64,000 bases of DNA. Source: Thiothrix unzii. GTDB taxonomy: Bacteria > Pseudomonadota > Gammaproteobacteria > Thiotrichales > Thiotrichaceae. The stretch covers positions 2,604,001-2,668,000 of the forward strand of contig NZ_CP072793.1 of assembly GCF_017901175.1 (NCBI RefSeq), read 5' to 3'. The notes under the pieces are model-generated. The model had not been told where the DNA came from. It saw only the letters and a list, made by a program, of their open reading frames with translations, and did not search any database. Shown piece by piece: positions 54,509 through 63,609 of this stretch (position 1 is the first letter of the stretch; the number at the start of each line of letters is the position of its first letter). The translations under genes and the position numbers were made by a program.

Positions 54509-55444
54509 TCAGGCGAACAGCAATAACGCTAAACTTGCCAAAACCCGCTGTTTGAATAAGCGATGCCGTAAAATGTGTTGCCGCCGTTCCCAGCCACGCA
54601 AATGGCGTAACTCGGCTAAAGCTTCGACATGCCGATAATCTTCTGCCCCTAACTCATCCCCGAAGCGACACAGGAATGCCTCAGCTTGCGCACCCCATGC
54701 CTGCACCCGCGCTTCCAACCCACGCACCGTACCGGCACTAGCCCCTAGCTGGTTTTGCGCGTGTTGGCGGTATAACAGCAGCGGATGCGGTATTGCCTGA
54801 ATCTGCCCAAACCAACTGCACACCAATGCCAGCCAGCGATCATGCTGCATAGCCTGCGGCGGGGTGGGAAATGCCAGCGTTGCCGCCGCACGATTAAACG
54901 CTGTCGCACAGCCCGTCACGACGTTATCCAACAAGTACGCACGTTTATCTTGGGTTACATCAAAATCACGCGATTCCCAAAACGATACCGCCAAGATTTC
55001 TTTATGCTGATCAATCACTGCTAAATCGGAATGCACTAACAGCGGCGTGTGTTCCCCGTATTCACCTTGCAGACGACGCAAATGCTCGTATTGCACCTCC
55101 AGTTTTTCCGGGAACCACACATCGTCCTGATCGCAAAAACATAAAAACGGTGCGGTGCTGATTTCCACCAAACGGCTGAAACTGCGGGTACTGCCCAGAT
55201 TTACCCCATCCGCTAAAATGCCCGCGACTTTTTCAGGAAACTGATCCTGCCATTCCAACAGAATCCGCAAGGTTTGATCGGTAGAGCCGTCATCTCGCAC
55301 AAGCAATTGCCAGTCTTGAAAACTTTGCTGTTGTAACGATTCCAATAAAGCAGGCAACCAACGCGCACCGTTCCAGGTTGACAGTAAAACCTGTACGGGT
55401 ACGGTGGGCGCGTTCACTGCCGTTCCCATTTGACGCGCCACCAT
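54509..55444 (-). CDS. GT2 glycosyltransferase
   Basis: About 311 residues from ATG 55444 (55429 also possible). 'PVQVLLSTWNGARWLPALLESL', LLVRDDGSTDQTL and CFCDQDDVWFPEKLE are classical GT2 nucleotide and metal motifs, and VTGCATAFNR is the acceptor-side loop. It ends 25 bases before the next transferase. Donor unknown. Confidence 0.88.
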   Translation of the reverse strand: MVARQMGTAVNAPTVPVQVLLSTWNGARWLPALLESLQQQSFQDWQLLVRDDGSTDQTLRILLEWQDQFPEKVAGILADGVNLGSTRSFSRLVEISTAPFLCFCDQDDVWFPEKLEVQYEHLRRLQGEYGEHTPLLVHSDLAVIDQHKEILAVSFWESRDFDVTQDKRAYLLDNVVTGCATAFNRAAATLAFPTPPQAMQHDRWLALVCSWFGQIQAIPHPLLLYRQHAQNQLGASAGTVRGLEARVQAWGAQAEAFLCRFGDELGAEDYRHVEALAELRHLRGWERRQHILRHRLFKQRVLASLALLLFA

Positions 55445-55596
55445 TTTAGCGCGGAACGATCCGCCACTAATGCCCCTGCACGCCGCGCGTACCACACACA
55501 CAACGCTTTAAAACCGGGACTAAAACACCGCCCGCGCCCGGATGAAAACCGGAATGCCAGCGCGTACACAAACAACTTAGCCGGACTAAGTACCAT
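55414..55596 (-). CDS. Small basic ORF between HAD protein and GT2 gene
   Basis: 60 residues, starting 24 bases after the HAD-protein stop, with GGAAGG before the ATG. The sequence is basic and aromatic (KLFVYALAFRFSSGRGRCF..WWRVKWERQ). It overlaps the start of the GT2 gene by ~30 bases. No family recognised. It could be a real small protein, the extended N-terminus of a frameshifted gene, or chance. Confidence 0.3.
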   Translation of the reverse strand: MVLSPAKLFVYALAFRFSSGRGRCFSPGFKALCVWYARRAGALVADRSALKWWRVKWERQ

Positions 55597-55620
55597 AACG
55601 CCCTTCCCCCAATGCCCGAT

Positions 55621-57693
55621 TTATTTTTCTACGGTGTGCAAATACGCGATGCGACAGGCAAAGTTAGGTAATCCTGTCGGGATTTTATCCAGCAACGCAT
55701 ACCGCCACGCGGCTACTTTCATATTTTGTAATAAACGACGCGGGCGCAATAAATCCCCGATCCCCAAGGCGCGATTCCCCAACGCCAAGACGTGATCGTG
55801 CCCAAAATCTTCGGTATGAACCAAGCGGGTCAATTCGCGTGCTTCTTCGCGGGTGGGATAAACCACCGCGCGCTCTAAAATGCCATGCACGTAAGGCAAC
55901 AATTGTTGGCTCGCGTATCCGGTCAATTGCTGCACCGCCTGAAAATGCTCCCAATGGCACAAAATGCCTTCCTGCATCCGCGCTACCGACGCATTGCAAC
56001 GTAATTCTGCCTGACGATCCGGTGCGCTATCGGGTTTTAACACCGGCTCAATGCGCCCGTCGCAATCGCGGTAGCCAATCGTGGTTGCCTCCCACGAACG
56101 CGCCCCTTGCTCAAAGATTTCCTCAAATTCTGCCGGAATCCGTTCGCACGCATTGCCCCGGCGCGAATCATGCACAATGCCTTCGCAATGGTTGTTTTCG
56201 CCAAAATCCGCGTACAATTTCGGCACAAACGCAAAGTAATAACCGTGCAAAATCGGGAAATCAGCCCGCGTTCCAAACGCTTGCTTGAGGAACTTTTGCA
56301 CCGTGCCATTCCAGCCAATATCCACTAACGCAACACGCCGATGCGCAAAAAAGCCGACTTGCTCCAGATAACGTTCCAGCAACGCCCGGTGTTTCGCACC
56401 AACACGGCGCACAATGGTTTGCACCCGCTGATCTTTGAGGAAATTATGTAAACGGGTGTCGTCCCACTGGTGAATCGGTTCGGCGAAATTACTGAAACCG
56501 TGTTCACGCGCCAATGGCTGCAAAAGCTGCTCCGGTAAACCGTACACCTTGCACACCGAAGCCAACCCTTCCTGCTTAGGATTGTAAAACGCCACAATCG
56601 CTTTTTCGTGATCCAAACCGTCCGCCGTCGCTGCTGCGGTAATCACTTTACGCGATAAATACACGTATTCGGATGGCACGGCTTGGGTAGCGGTTTTGCG
56701 GTACATCTGATCAAACAAGAAACCGTCACGCGCCACAAACAGTAATTTTTCCACCGGCTGTTTGGCGTTAACTTGGCGTTGCAACCGTTCGTGCAAACCT
56801 TGCATAAACACGCTGAACGCAGGCCCCAACACATCACGCCCATAACGGAAAAAGAAATTACGTGGGTTTAAACCATCGTTTTGCTGAATTCGGGTTTGTA
56901 CCGTGTCAAAGAAATGCCGCCCTGTCCAAATGCCGCCACGTTGCGCCATACTTGCCGACAACGCCAAGCGTTCACGACGGCGTAAATCTTTTTTCTCGTA
57001 CAGCCACACCCCTTGCAAACCTTCTTGGCACGCCACGCGCCGGTCGGAAATCGGGTTGTCGCCAATGTGTACCACCTGCCCTGCACGCACGCTTTGCGCT
57101 TGCAACATGCGGCGGAACAGCTTGCCAGTGTACTTGCCTTCTTGCGTATCGGCCGAGACGTAAACGTGTTCAAAATAGTGCAGCAAGCCTTTGCGCCCCA
57201 GTAATTCACACAGCAAGTCGCTGTTGAAATACATATCGGACATCGCCACCATCTTAACGCCTTGTTCGCGCACCCAATCCATGAAGACCTGTGCATCGGG
57301 TTTGACGTGTAACGCCAAATCTTCCAACGCCAACTCAGTTTGGCACATAAACCGCCCGATACTGGGGTCATGTTCCTTGAAAAGCTCGTCCATCCAGCGC
57401 GGCAATAATTCGACGTAACGGCATTCCGGGTCAAAACCCGCCGCTACCGCTTCCGCGCGTAACTGTTGTTCGGCGTGTTGACGGGCTTGCCACACCACGC
57501 TGGGGGCAATCCCAACCTGTTTACCGACAGCACGGCATACCGCGTGTTGCACTAAAACCGGCGGTTCCACACACCGTGCCAGCAACGTATCAAACACATC
57601 GAGGGAAATTAACCGGACTTGCCCGGATTGAATTCGAGGTTCCAGCCAACTGCGGATTTTTTGCCAATCACGCACCACTAATTTTTCAGGCAT
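55621..57693 (-). CDS. HAD-superfamily protein of surface-glycan loci (COG5610-like)
   Basis: 690 residues. HAD motif I LDVFDTLLAR (D32, D35), VAMSDMYF (motif II), and 'GKLFRRML..VVHIGDNPISDRRVA' (motifs III/IV). The remaining ~400 residues (YVYLSRKVITAAA..ALVDIGWNGTVQKFLK) form a second domain typical of large HAD proteins in capsule and O-antigen clusters. Phosphatase or phosphotransferase activity on a glycan intermediate is plausible; the substrate is unknown. Start overlaps the preceding GT2 gene by 16 bases. Confidence 0.83.
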   Translation of the reverse strand: MPEKLVVRDWQKIRSWLEPRIQSGQVRLISLDVFDTLLARCVEPPVLVQHAVCRAVGKQVGIAPSVVWQARQHAEQQLRAEAVAAGFDPECRYVELLPRWMDELFKEHDPSIGRFMCQTELALEDLALHVKPDAQVFMDWVREQGVKMVAMSDMYFNSDLLCELLGRKGLLHYFEHVYVSADTQEGKYTGKLFRRMLQAQSVRAGQVVHIGDNPISDRRVACQEGLQGVWLYEKKDLRRRERLALSASMAQRGGIWTGRHFFDTVQTRIQQNDGLNPRNFFFRYGRDVLGPAFSVFMQGLHERLQRQVNAKQPVEKLLFVARDGFLFDQMYRKTATQAVPSEYVYLSRKVITAAATADGLDHEKAIVAFYNPKQEGLASVCKVYGLPEQLLQPLAREHGFSNFAEPIHQWDDTRLHNFLKDQRVQTIVRRVGAKHRALLERYLEQVGFFAHRRVALVDIGWNGTVQKFLKQAFGTRADFPILHGYYFAFVPKLYADFGENNHCEGIVHDSRRGNACERIPAEFEEIFEQGARSWEATTIGYRDCDGRIEPVLKPDSAPDRQAELRCNASVARMQEGILCHWEHFQAVQQLTGYASQQLLPYVHGILERAVVYPTREEARELTRLVHTEDFGHDHVLALGNRALGIGDLLRPRRLLQNMKVAAWRYALLDKIPTGLPNFACRIAYLHTVEK

Positions 57694-58934
57694 AACGTAC
57701 TCCCCTTAACAAGCTGGCGCAGGTAGCGCAGCGGCGATAACACGCTTTCCCCTAAACGGAAAGCACGGCTGTTACGCAATTCAAATTGTTGTTGTTGTAA
57801 TTGACGGATTAAGCTGTCGCGTTCGGCAATCCAGCCGTTGCGCTCGTCGATCCACTGGTCACGTTGCCTCACCCACAACTCACGCTCGGTCAGCAACGCG
57901 CCCTGCTGTTGAATCAAATCATCGCGTTCGGCAATCCAGCCATCACGTTCGTGCAGCCACTGCTGATATTGCGCAAGGTGTTGTTGCAATTGCTGAATCA
58001 GTGCATCGCGCTCGGCAATCCAGCCATCACGATCCGCAATCAATGGCAGTAATTCCTGTTCTTTGGCGACCAAACGTAAGTGTACTGCGGTCAACCATTC
58101 CTCGCCGGTATAGCGATACAAACCTTGTAATTGCGCCTGCACTGCCTGCAAGCGTTGTGCATTCCACGCGGATTCCAGACATGGCAACCACCCCAGCAGC
58201 AAACGGGTATTTTCCTCAATCGCTGCCAAGGGTTTTTCACGAATGGTATTAGTGCCGTGCAAACGATAGCCCAGCAACGCATCCCCCGCTAAAAAGCGCA
58301 TCGCAAAACCCGCGTCCCACACCCGCAGCGCGTAGTCGTAATCATGCACGTAACGCAGTTCAGCAAATTCGCCCACCTGCGCATACACCCGGCGGTGAAA
58401 GAAAAAGTTTGAAGTAGTAATCAGGAAATTGCCGCGTAACAACGTGGTCAACAGGTCGGCATGAGCAGCGTAATCTTGCTTCAAGGCTTCAAACCACGCC
58501 ATCCAATGCGGCTCTTGCGCGGCACTGGGTTGCGAAGCCGCATCCAGCAAGCTGACATCGGTACACAGGAAATCTTGGTTTTCCGCCTCCGCAACGCTAA
58601 GCAACCGCGCTAAACGTTGCGCATCCCACACGTCATCGGAATTGATAATGGCGAGGTATTCGCCTTGAGCGTGACGCAAACCTTCGTTGATAGTAGCAGG
58701 TGCACCTTGATTGCTGGCATGGCGAATGCACTGTAAACGCCCGTCAGCACTGGCATGGCGTACTGCTTGAATCACGTCCCAGGTTGCATCGCTGGACGCA
58801 TCATCAATCACAATCAGCTCAAACGCGCCAAACGATTGCGCCAACACCGACTCAATGGCTTGCGCAACCCACTGGGCATGGTTAAAGGCAGGCATAATAA
58901 TGCTTACCTTGATACCACCTGTCACTTGCGCCAC
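57678..58934 (-). CDS. GT2 glycosyltransferase with heptad-spaced coiled-coil repeats
   Basis: 418 residues from GTG 58934, chosen because GGAGG lies 8 bases upstream; a TTG at 58949 extends it by five. Catalytic domain: KVSIIMPAFNHAQW, LIVIDDASSDAT, AIINSDDVWDA. After residue ~300 a Gln-rich coiled coil carries three near copies of RDGWIAERDxLIQQ, spaced 28 and 35 residues. Its end (FRLGESVLSPLRYLRQL) is the amphipathic tail common in such operons. The coil may set chain length or tether partner enzymes. Confidence 0.87.
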   Translation of the reverse strand: MAQVTGGIKVSIIMPAFNHAQWVAQAIESVLAQSFGAFELIVIDDASSDATWDVIQAVRHASADGRLQCIRHASNQGAPATINEGLRHAQGEYLAIINSDDVWDAQRLARLLSVAEAENQDFLCTDVSLLDAASQPSAAQEPHWMAWFEALKQDYAAHADLLTTLLRGNFLITTSNFFFHRRVYAQVGEFAELRYVHDYDYALRVWDAGFAMRFLAGDALLGYRLHGTNTIREKPLAAIEENTRLLLGWLPCLESAWNAQRLQAVQAQLQGLYRYTGEEWLTAVHLRLVAKEQELLPLIADRDGWIAERDALIQQLQQHLAQYQQWLHERDGWIAERDDLIQQQGALLTERELWVRQRDQWIDERNGWIAERDSLIRQLQQQQFELRNSRAFRLGESVLSPLRYLRQLVKGSTLCLKN

Positions 58935-58988
58935 CGAGCGAACCTCCAACCTATTATTATTATTGCAATTTAACTGTTTTTGAGTGTA

Positions 58989-59885
58989 TCAGGGGTGAGT
59001 GAACCGCGACTGAATACCCCGCCATGCATCCGCACCGCGCCGCAATACCTGCCAACTGCGTGTCGCATACACCCGCCCCAGTTCCGCCTGCGCATCCAGC
59101 AATTGCTGACGGGCTTGGGCTAATTCTTGTTGTAAACCTGCCCACGTATCTTGAGAGGCAGTTAACGGTTTTAACGACATTGCTGGTGCAGTTGCTGCTA
59201 CTTCAGGTAACGGCTGCGCTGCGGCAATAAACTGGTAAGCCATTGCATCCGGGGTATGAAATGCCGCCAATGCTTCCGGGGTAACATGAATACCCAAGGT
59301 CTGTAATTGCTCGCTGATCACCGTATCCGCAAGATCATGCCAAGTGTAATCGAGTGCCTGCACCGCATACCCAGCCTCCACTAAAATGGTTTGCAGCGTG
59401 GTCGCCGTAAAAAATTTCAGGTGGGTATCATCCAAAATACCACTGGACTCGTAACGAAAATCACCCTTGAGCAATTCCAAACGTACCGAAGCGTGCGCCA
59501 CATTCGGCACAGACAACAGCAGACAGCCTTCGTCCAGCAACAGCGGTTTCAGGCGTTGCAGCAAAGCTTGCGGATGTTGTAAATGTTCCAGTACATCGAC
59601 CAGCGTAATCACATCGAATTTCTCGCCTTCCAGCGCGTCCAAACTGTGCGGGTCGTCTAAATTCTCGGTAAACACGTAATCGCAAAAACACCTTGCCCGC
59701 CATGCGGTATTGGGGTTTTGTTCCACGCCAATAATGCTGGCTTCGCAATGCTGTTTCAGTAAACGTGACATACTGCCATCGGCGCAACCTAGTTCCAACA
59801 CCCGCGCATAACGTGGCACACGGCGCACGATCTGGCTGTGAGAATGGTTGGCGTGCAACGGCAAATGAGTGGCTGTTTGCGTCAT
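58989..59885 (-). CDS. Class I SAM-dependent methyltransferase
   Basis: 298 residues. SAM motif RVLELGCADGSMSRLLK and 'FDVITLVDVLEHLQHPQALLQ' are of the Methyltransf_23 type. A C-terminal coiled coil (LQQELAQARQQLLDAQAELGRVY) and tail TRSWQVLRRG resemble those of chain-terminating methyltransferases. ATG overlaps the acyltransferase stop by one base (TAATG). In ABC-exported glycans, methylation can cap the chain for Wzt recognition; here that is inference from context. Confidence 0.85.
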   Translation of the reverse strand: MTQTATHLPLHANHSHSQIVRRVPRYARVLELGCADGSMSRLLKQHCEASIIGVEQNPNTAWRARCFCDYVFTENLDDPHSLDALEGEKFDVITLVDVLEHLQHPQALLQRLKPLLLDEGCLLLSVPNVAHASVRLELLKGDFRYESSGILDDTHLKFFTATTLQTILVEAGYAVQALDYTWHDLADTVISEQLQTLGIHVTPEALAAFHTPDAMAYQFIAAAQPLPEVAATAPAMSLKPLTASQDTWAGLQQELAQARQQLLDAQAELGRVYATRSWQVLRRGADAWRGIQSRFTHP

Positions 59886-60787
59886 TATTGTTCATCCCGT
59901 TGTAACAGCGGCAAAGCTTCCCACAGCCACCACTGCCCCGGATTTTCCCTAATCCGCGTTTCGAGCTGGTTGGCAAGCAGGCACATCATCGCTGATTCAT
60001 CGTACTGCTGAGGATCAAGTAACGCGCTAAATTCCGCGACCACTTGCCCCCTCCCCCGGTCACGCATATAGAAGGGCGCGACCACTGCCTCCATTTTTTT
60101 TGCAATCCTGTAGATACCGGCAGGCAAGCTAATCCTACTCTGGAAAAACGGCACTGTCACGTTTCCCGCGTGTGCCTGCGGGTACGGCACATCAAAAATC
60201 AACGCCATCAAATGCGCATCCAGCGCACGGTATAACGGGCGCAAATCATGGCCTTCCACTAGAAAACTACCACCCAACACCTGTTGCAAACGCGCTAATT
60301 TATGCTGGCGAAAACGGTGTTCGGCGGGGTGCAACCCGTGACGATTATCCGCATCACCATCGCGGGTAATCGTGCCGGTGGTATGCCCCAGCGCACGCAT
60401 CGCCGCCCCAGTTAACCAAAACCGCCCGAAATGCGCCCCGGTTAAAATCACCCGCTGACCTTGCGCACGCGCCGCCTGCACCGTTTCAAACCCTTGCAAT
60501 GTTACAATGTCGCTAATCGGTTGATGCGGCAAATACCACGTATCGAGAGCTTCTTGCTCCACCATGCGGTAATAATCCTGCAACCACTCTTCAAGCTGCA
60601 CAGCTGTTGCCTGCGGAAACACCCTAAGCATTTGCTGACGGATCAACCCCGCCTCAGCCACACGCTTACGCCGGAAAAAGCCCGCTTGCATCGCCGCACA
60701 ACGGTAGCCCAACGCGGGTGGTAATTGCGCATATAACGGGAACAACACATCGTAACGCACTGCAAAGGTATCAGGCCGCCACCGCAT
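59885..60787 (-). CDS. LpxL/HtrB-like lysophospholipid acyltransferase with altered catalytic motif
   Basis: 300 residues from ATG 60787, supported by GGAGG 9 bases upstream. Family likeness: 'DYYRMVEQEALDTW', RVILTGAHFGRFWL, 'LMALIFDVPYP' and PENPxQW-like RENPGQWWLWEAL. The expected HX4(D/E) reads H-FGRF-W, so the catalytic acid is replaced by Trp. The enzyme may be inactive or use another residue. It overlaps the end of wzt by 17 bases. A lipid-modifying role in a glycan operon is unusual. Confidence 0.78.
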   Translation of the reverse strand: MRWRPDTFAVRYDVLFPLYAQLPPALGYRCAAMQAGFFRRKRVAEAGLIRQQMLRVFPQATAVQLEEWLQDYYRMVEQEALDTWYLPHQPISDIVTLQGFETVQAARAQGQRVILTGAHFGRFWLTGAAMRALGHTTGTITRDGDADNRHGLHPAEHRFRQHKLARLQQVLGGSFLVEGHDLRPLYRALDAHLMALIFDVPYPQAHAGNVTVPFFQSRISLPAGIYRIAKKMEAVVAPFYMRDRGRGQVVAEFSALLDPQQYDESAMMCLLANQLETRIRENPGQWWLWEALPLLQRDEQ

Positions 60788-62006
60788 CAGTCGCCACCTC
60801 CGGGCTTTCCACCACAACCTCCCAACGGTGCGGCAACCACGCCATACCTACGCCCTGCTGCTGCGATGCTTGTTGCACCCGAAAATGGCAGCAACGTTCA
60901 CGCGAGTCGTACACATGCACCCCACTGGCATCAATTAACCAGACTTCCAAACAATATTCACCGGACAGTAACGGCAATCGCTCAATCACAAAACGTGTGG
61001 AAACCACGCCATTACCGTGATCCTGCATCTGCACCCCGTCGTGTAAAGTGCTGATGCCGAAGCATTGGATGTCGTCATTGCGGCGAATGACAATGCCGAT
61101 ATGGACGTCGGACAGCGGACGATTGCCACGGATAGCTTGGACGGTGACGGCAAAACGGTCGTGGGTTTGAAAATGAGGACGGTTTAGAGTGACATTACCC
61201 AGTAGGGGCGCACCTACGTGTGCGCCCTCCAACTCGCACCGATCAGGGCAGACACGCAGGTCTGCCCCTACGGGAGTCCGCTTTCGCACCGCATCCTGAT
61301 ACGCATCCACGACTGTTTGCGCATCACCCAACAGGCGCACTGTGCCCCGCTCCAGCCACACAGCTTTGCGGCACATTTCGCGCACTTGATACAAATTGTG
61401 GGAGCAAAAGACTAAGGTTGTGCCATTGCGGAGAATTTCACGCATCCGGTCGAGTGATTTTTTCTGGAAATACTGATCACCGACGGCTAAGGCTTCATCC
61501 ACAATCAGCACATCCGGTTCAATAACCGCTGCAATTGCAAACACCAGCCGCACCACCATGCCACTGGAATAGGTTTTTACGGGCTGTTGCGCAAATTCAC
61601 CTAACTCGGCAAACGCTAAGACTTCGGGCAATTTCGCAGTAATTTCCGCGTGAGTTAGACCGCGTAACGCCAACCCCATTCGGGCATTTTCCACTCCGCT
61701 GAATTCGGGTTGCATCCCCGTACCCAGTTCGAGTAAAGCAGAACGCCTGCCTTGCACAACACACGTACCAGCGGTGGGGGCAAGATTGCCTGCCAGCAAT
61801 TTCAGTAAAGTGCTTTTACCCGCGCCGTTATCGCCGATAATGCCTAAAGAATCACCCGCATCCAGTGACAAACTTACGTCTCGCAGCGCGTGGAATAAGG
61901 TATGACGCGGGCGACGCAATACCCACTCAAGCAAGGCATCTCGCGGGTGAGTATAACGCGGATAAGCCACCCCGACGTGTTGCAAGTGAATTACAGCAGC
62001 ACTCAC
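60771..62006 (-). CDS. wzt: ABC transporter ATP-binding protein with carbohydrate-binding tail (Wzt-like)
   Basis: 411 residues from GTG 62006, which overlaps the permease stop as GTGA. NBD: Walker A GDNGAGKST (58-66), signature YSSGMVVRL, Walker B VLIVDEALAVGD. Residues ~269-411 resemble the Wzt C-terminal beta-sandwich that reads the glycan's non-reducing end ('HIGIVIRRNDDIQCFGISTL', LPLLSGEYCLEVWLID). The linker (~246-268) is encoded by a palindromic dispersed repeat. It powers export of a finished undecaprenyl-linked glycan. Confidence 0.9.
   Translation of the reverse strand: MSAAVIHLQHVGVAYPRYTHPRDALLEWVLRRPRHTLFHALRDVSLSLDAGDSLGIIGDNGAGKSTLLKLLAGNLAPTAGTCVVQGRRSALLELGTGMQPEFSGVENARMGLALRGLTHAEITAKLPEVLAFAELGEFAQQPVKTYSSGMVVRLVFAIAAVIEPDVLIVDEALAVGDQYFQKKSLDRMREILRNGTTLVFCSHNLYQVREMCRKAVWLERGTVRLLGDAQTVVDAYQDAVRKRTPVGADLRVCPDRCELEGAHVGAPLLGNVTLNRPHFQTHDRFAVTVQAIRGNRPLSDVHIGIVIRRNDDIQCFGISTLHDGVQMQDHGNGVVSTRFVIERLPLLSGEYCLEVWLIDASGVHVYDSRERCCHFRVQQASQQQGVGMAWLPHRWEVVVESPEVATDAVAA
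61202..61271. repeat. Twin-hairpin palindromic repeat inside wzt
   Basis: 70 bp bounded by GTAGGGG and CCCCTAC. It contains two 8-bp stems: GGGCGCAC/GTGCGCCC (61206-61227) and GGGCAGAC/GTCTGCCC (61246-61267). All reading through is in frame and encodes part of the domain linker (VGADLRVCPDRCELEGAHVG). Confidence 0.75.
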
Positions 62007-62776
62007 AGCACATACCTCGCACGCGGCATCAGGCGTTGAAACAACCAACGCCCAGCAAACAACAAGCCGCTTGCCAGCAACATTAATCCCAGCCAGGTTT
62101 CCCAACGAAACCGCCCTTCGAGCAGTGCGTCACGGTAGCCCTGCACCAATTGCGCTACCGGATTTAACAGCAAACCAACTTTCAGGGATTCAGGGACTAA
62201 TTCCGGCGGGTAAACCACCGCAGAAATCAATAGCGATACCCCCAACAACGGCGGCATCAATTGACGCAAATCGCGTAAAAACACCCCCAACACTGCCAGC
62301 CAATAACTCAGAGCCAAACTCAGCAGCAAGCGGGCGACAACAAACGGCAGATAAAATACCCAGCCCCACGGCTGCCATTGCCCATGAATCAGCAACCACG
62401 CCAGCAATAAGCCCAGTGAAATGGCTTCCAACCCCAGCGAAACCGCGACGGGTAACAACGGCAGCAATGCTGGTGACAACGCCGAATGCAGCAATAATTC
62501 ACGCCGCTCCACCAGCAAACCGGGGGCGCGTGTCACCACTTCCGCCAAGGCATTAAAGGCCATTAACCCGGCGAATAAATACGCTGCAAACTGCCCATCG
62601 GTGTGGTGTTCACCAAAACGCAATTGCAATACTTCGCCAAACACCAGCGCGTAAACCAGCAACATCAACAACGGCTGAATCACCAACCACGCCGCACCTA
62701 AGACCGTTCCGGTGTAACGCTCTTGGATGTCACGCCGCAGTAATTGCCAAAACAGTGTTAGGGGTAACGTGTTCAC
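62003..62776 (-). CDS. wzm: ABC-2 type polysaccharide export permease (Wzm-like)
   Basis: 257 residues, six predicted helices. 'LLRRDIQERYTGTVLGAAWLVIQPLLMLLVYALVF' is the typical N-terminus, and VYPPELVPESLKVGLLLNPVAQLVQGYRD the conserved C-terminal block. GTG start overlaps the preceding stop (GTGA). With Wzt it forms the exporter. Confidence 0.92.
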   Translation of the reverse strand: MNTLPLTLFWQLLRRDIQERYTGTVLGAAWLVIQPLLMLLVYALVFGEVLQLRFGEHHTDGQFAAYLFAGLMAFNALAEVVTRAPGLLVERRELLLHSALSPALLPLLPVAVSLGLEAISLGLLLAWLLIHGQWQPWGWVFYLPFVVARLLLSLALSYWLAVLGVFLRDLRQLMPPLLGVSLLISAVVYPPELVPESLKVGLLLNPVAQLVQGYRDALLEGRFRWETWLGLMLLASGLLFAGRWLFQRLMPRARYVL

Positions 62777-63537
62777 ATTGCGGCTGCCTGCGGCGGCGGT
62801 GCGGCTTTATCCAGTTGTTGCTGGAATTGTGTGCGGAATTTTTCCATCACCACTTTGCGTTGTGTATCGCGGTAAGCCTGCTGCAATTCGCTAATGATTT
62901 CCGCTTTTACCTCATCAAAACTGCGCACTTCCGGGGCTTTGCGGTCAAGGTAATGCAGCAAATAGGCACGGTTTTCATCCATCACAATGTCGCTGAACGG
63001 CTTTTCCGGGGTGAGTTGTTCCGCAGCCGCGTACAGTACATCGGACTTTTGTCCGGTGGAAAACCATTGACTATCGCCTTCGGTAAGCTTGCGTTCGGGA
63101 TCGCTGCTGTGAGCCAACACCGCTGCTTTAAAATCGAGCTTCCCCGCAAGGATTTGCGAGCGCAGGTTTTCCAATTGGCTACGGGCAGCCGCCGCTGCAC
63201 CACTGGCAAAGCTGCTTTCCAGCACTCTGACCCGCAACCGTAGCGGTAACTGGTACTGTTTTTCTTTACGCACCTGATACAGCTCTTCGGCACGCGCAGT
63301 AAAGTCCGGCATCCCTTCTTCGAGAGCCGCATTCAAGGCTAAACGGGCAATTTGTTCTTCGCGAAATGCCGCGACTTGCTTTTCCAGTTCGGGACTTTTA
63401 TCCAAGCCCAAGGCCAAGCCCTTTTGCAGCAAAGTATCACGGATAAATAAGGTTTCAGGCGATACGGTAGGTTCCGCCGCTCCTGAAACGCAGGGAATGA
63501 TGGCGCACAATAGTGCAGCTAGGTATTTACGCAGCAT
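62773..63537 (-). CDS. EpsD-like peptidylprolyl isomerase (periplasmic foldase)
   Basis: 254 residues from ATG 63537; no clear ribosome-binding site, and upstream starts exist. Signal peptide (YLAALLCAIIPCVSGA) then an SurA/PpiC-like helical N-domain and a parvulin domain ('LDFKAAVLAHSSDPERKLTEGDSQWF', AYLLHYLDRKAPEVRSFDEVK). EpsD-type foldases accompany exopolysaccharide export loci. First gene of the operon, just after a terminator. Confidence 0.82.
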   Translation of the reverse strand: MLRKYLAALLCAIIPCVSGAAEPTVSPETLFIRDTLLQKGLALGLDKSPELEKQVAAFREEQIARLALNAALEEGMPDFTARAEELYQVRKEKQYQLPLRLRVRVLESSFASGAAAAARSQLENLRSQILAGKLDFKAAVLAHSSDPERKLTEGDSQWFSTGQKSDVLYAAAEQLTPEKPFSDIVMDENRAYLLHYLDRKAPEVRSFDEVKAEIISELQQAYRDTQRKVVMEKFRTQFQQQLDKAAPPPQAAAM

Positions 63538-63570
63538 AGTTATCAACACAATGAGCAAGCCAAAAACCAA

Positions 63571-63595
63571 ACAGGGGTGGAAAGCCCACCCCTGT
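63571..63595 (-). terminator. Hairpin terminator after the right-edge partial gene
   Basis: A 10-bp perfect stem ACAGGGGTGG/CCACCCCTGT with a 5-base loop, followed on the minus strand by TTGGTTTTTGG. It separates the partial gene from the glycan operon. Confidence 0.65.
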
Positions 63596-63609
63596 ACCCC
63601 AAGCGCGAA

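Noticed and set aside
57780..58050. Tandem DNA repeats suggesting a CRISPR or minisatellite
   Set aside because: They encode the heptad-spaced WIAERD units of the glycosyltransferase, with diverged spacing; a coding repeat, not an array.
58952..58966. ATT trinucleotide run upstream of the GT2 gene as a phase-variation tract
   Set aside because: Only about four units and outside the coding frame; too short to be a likely phase switch.
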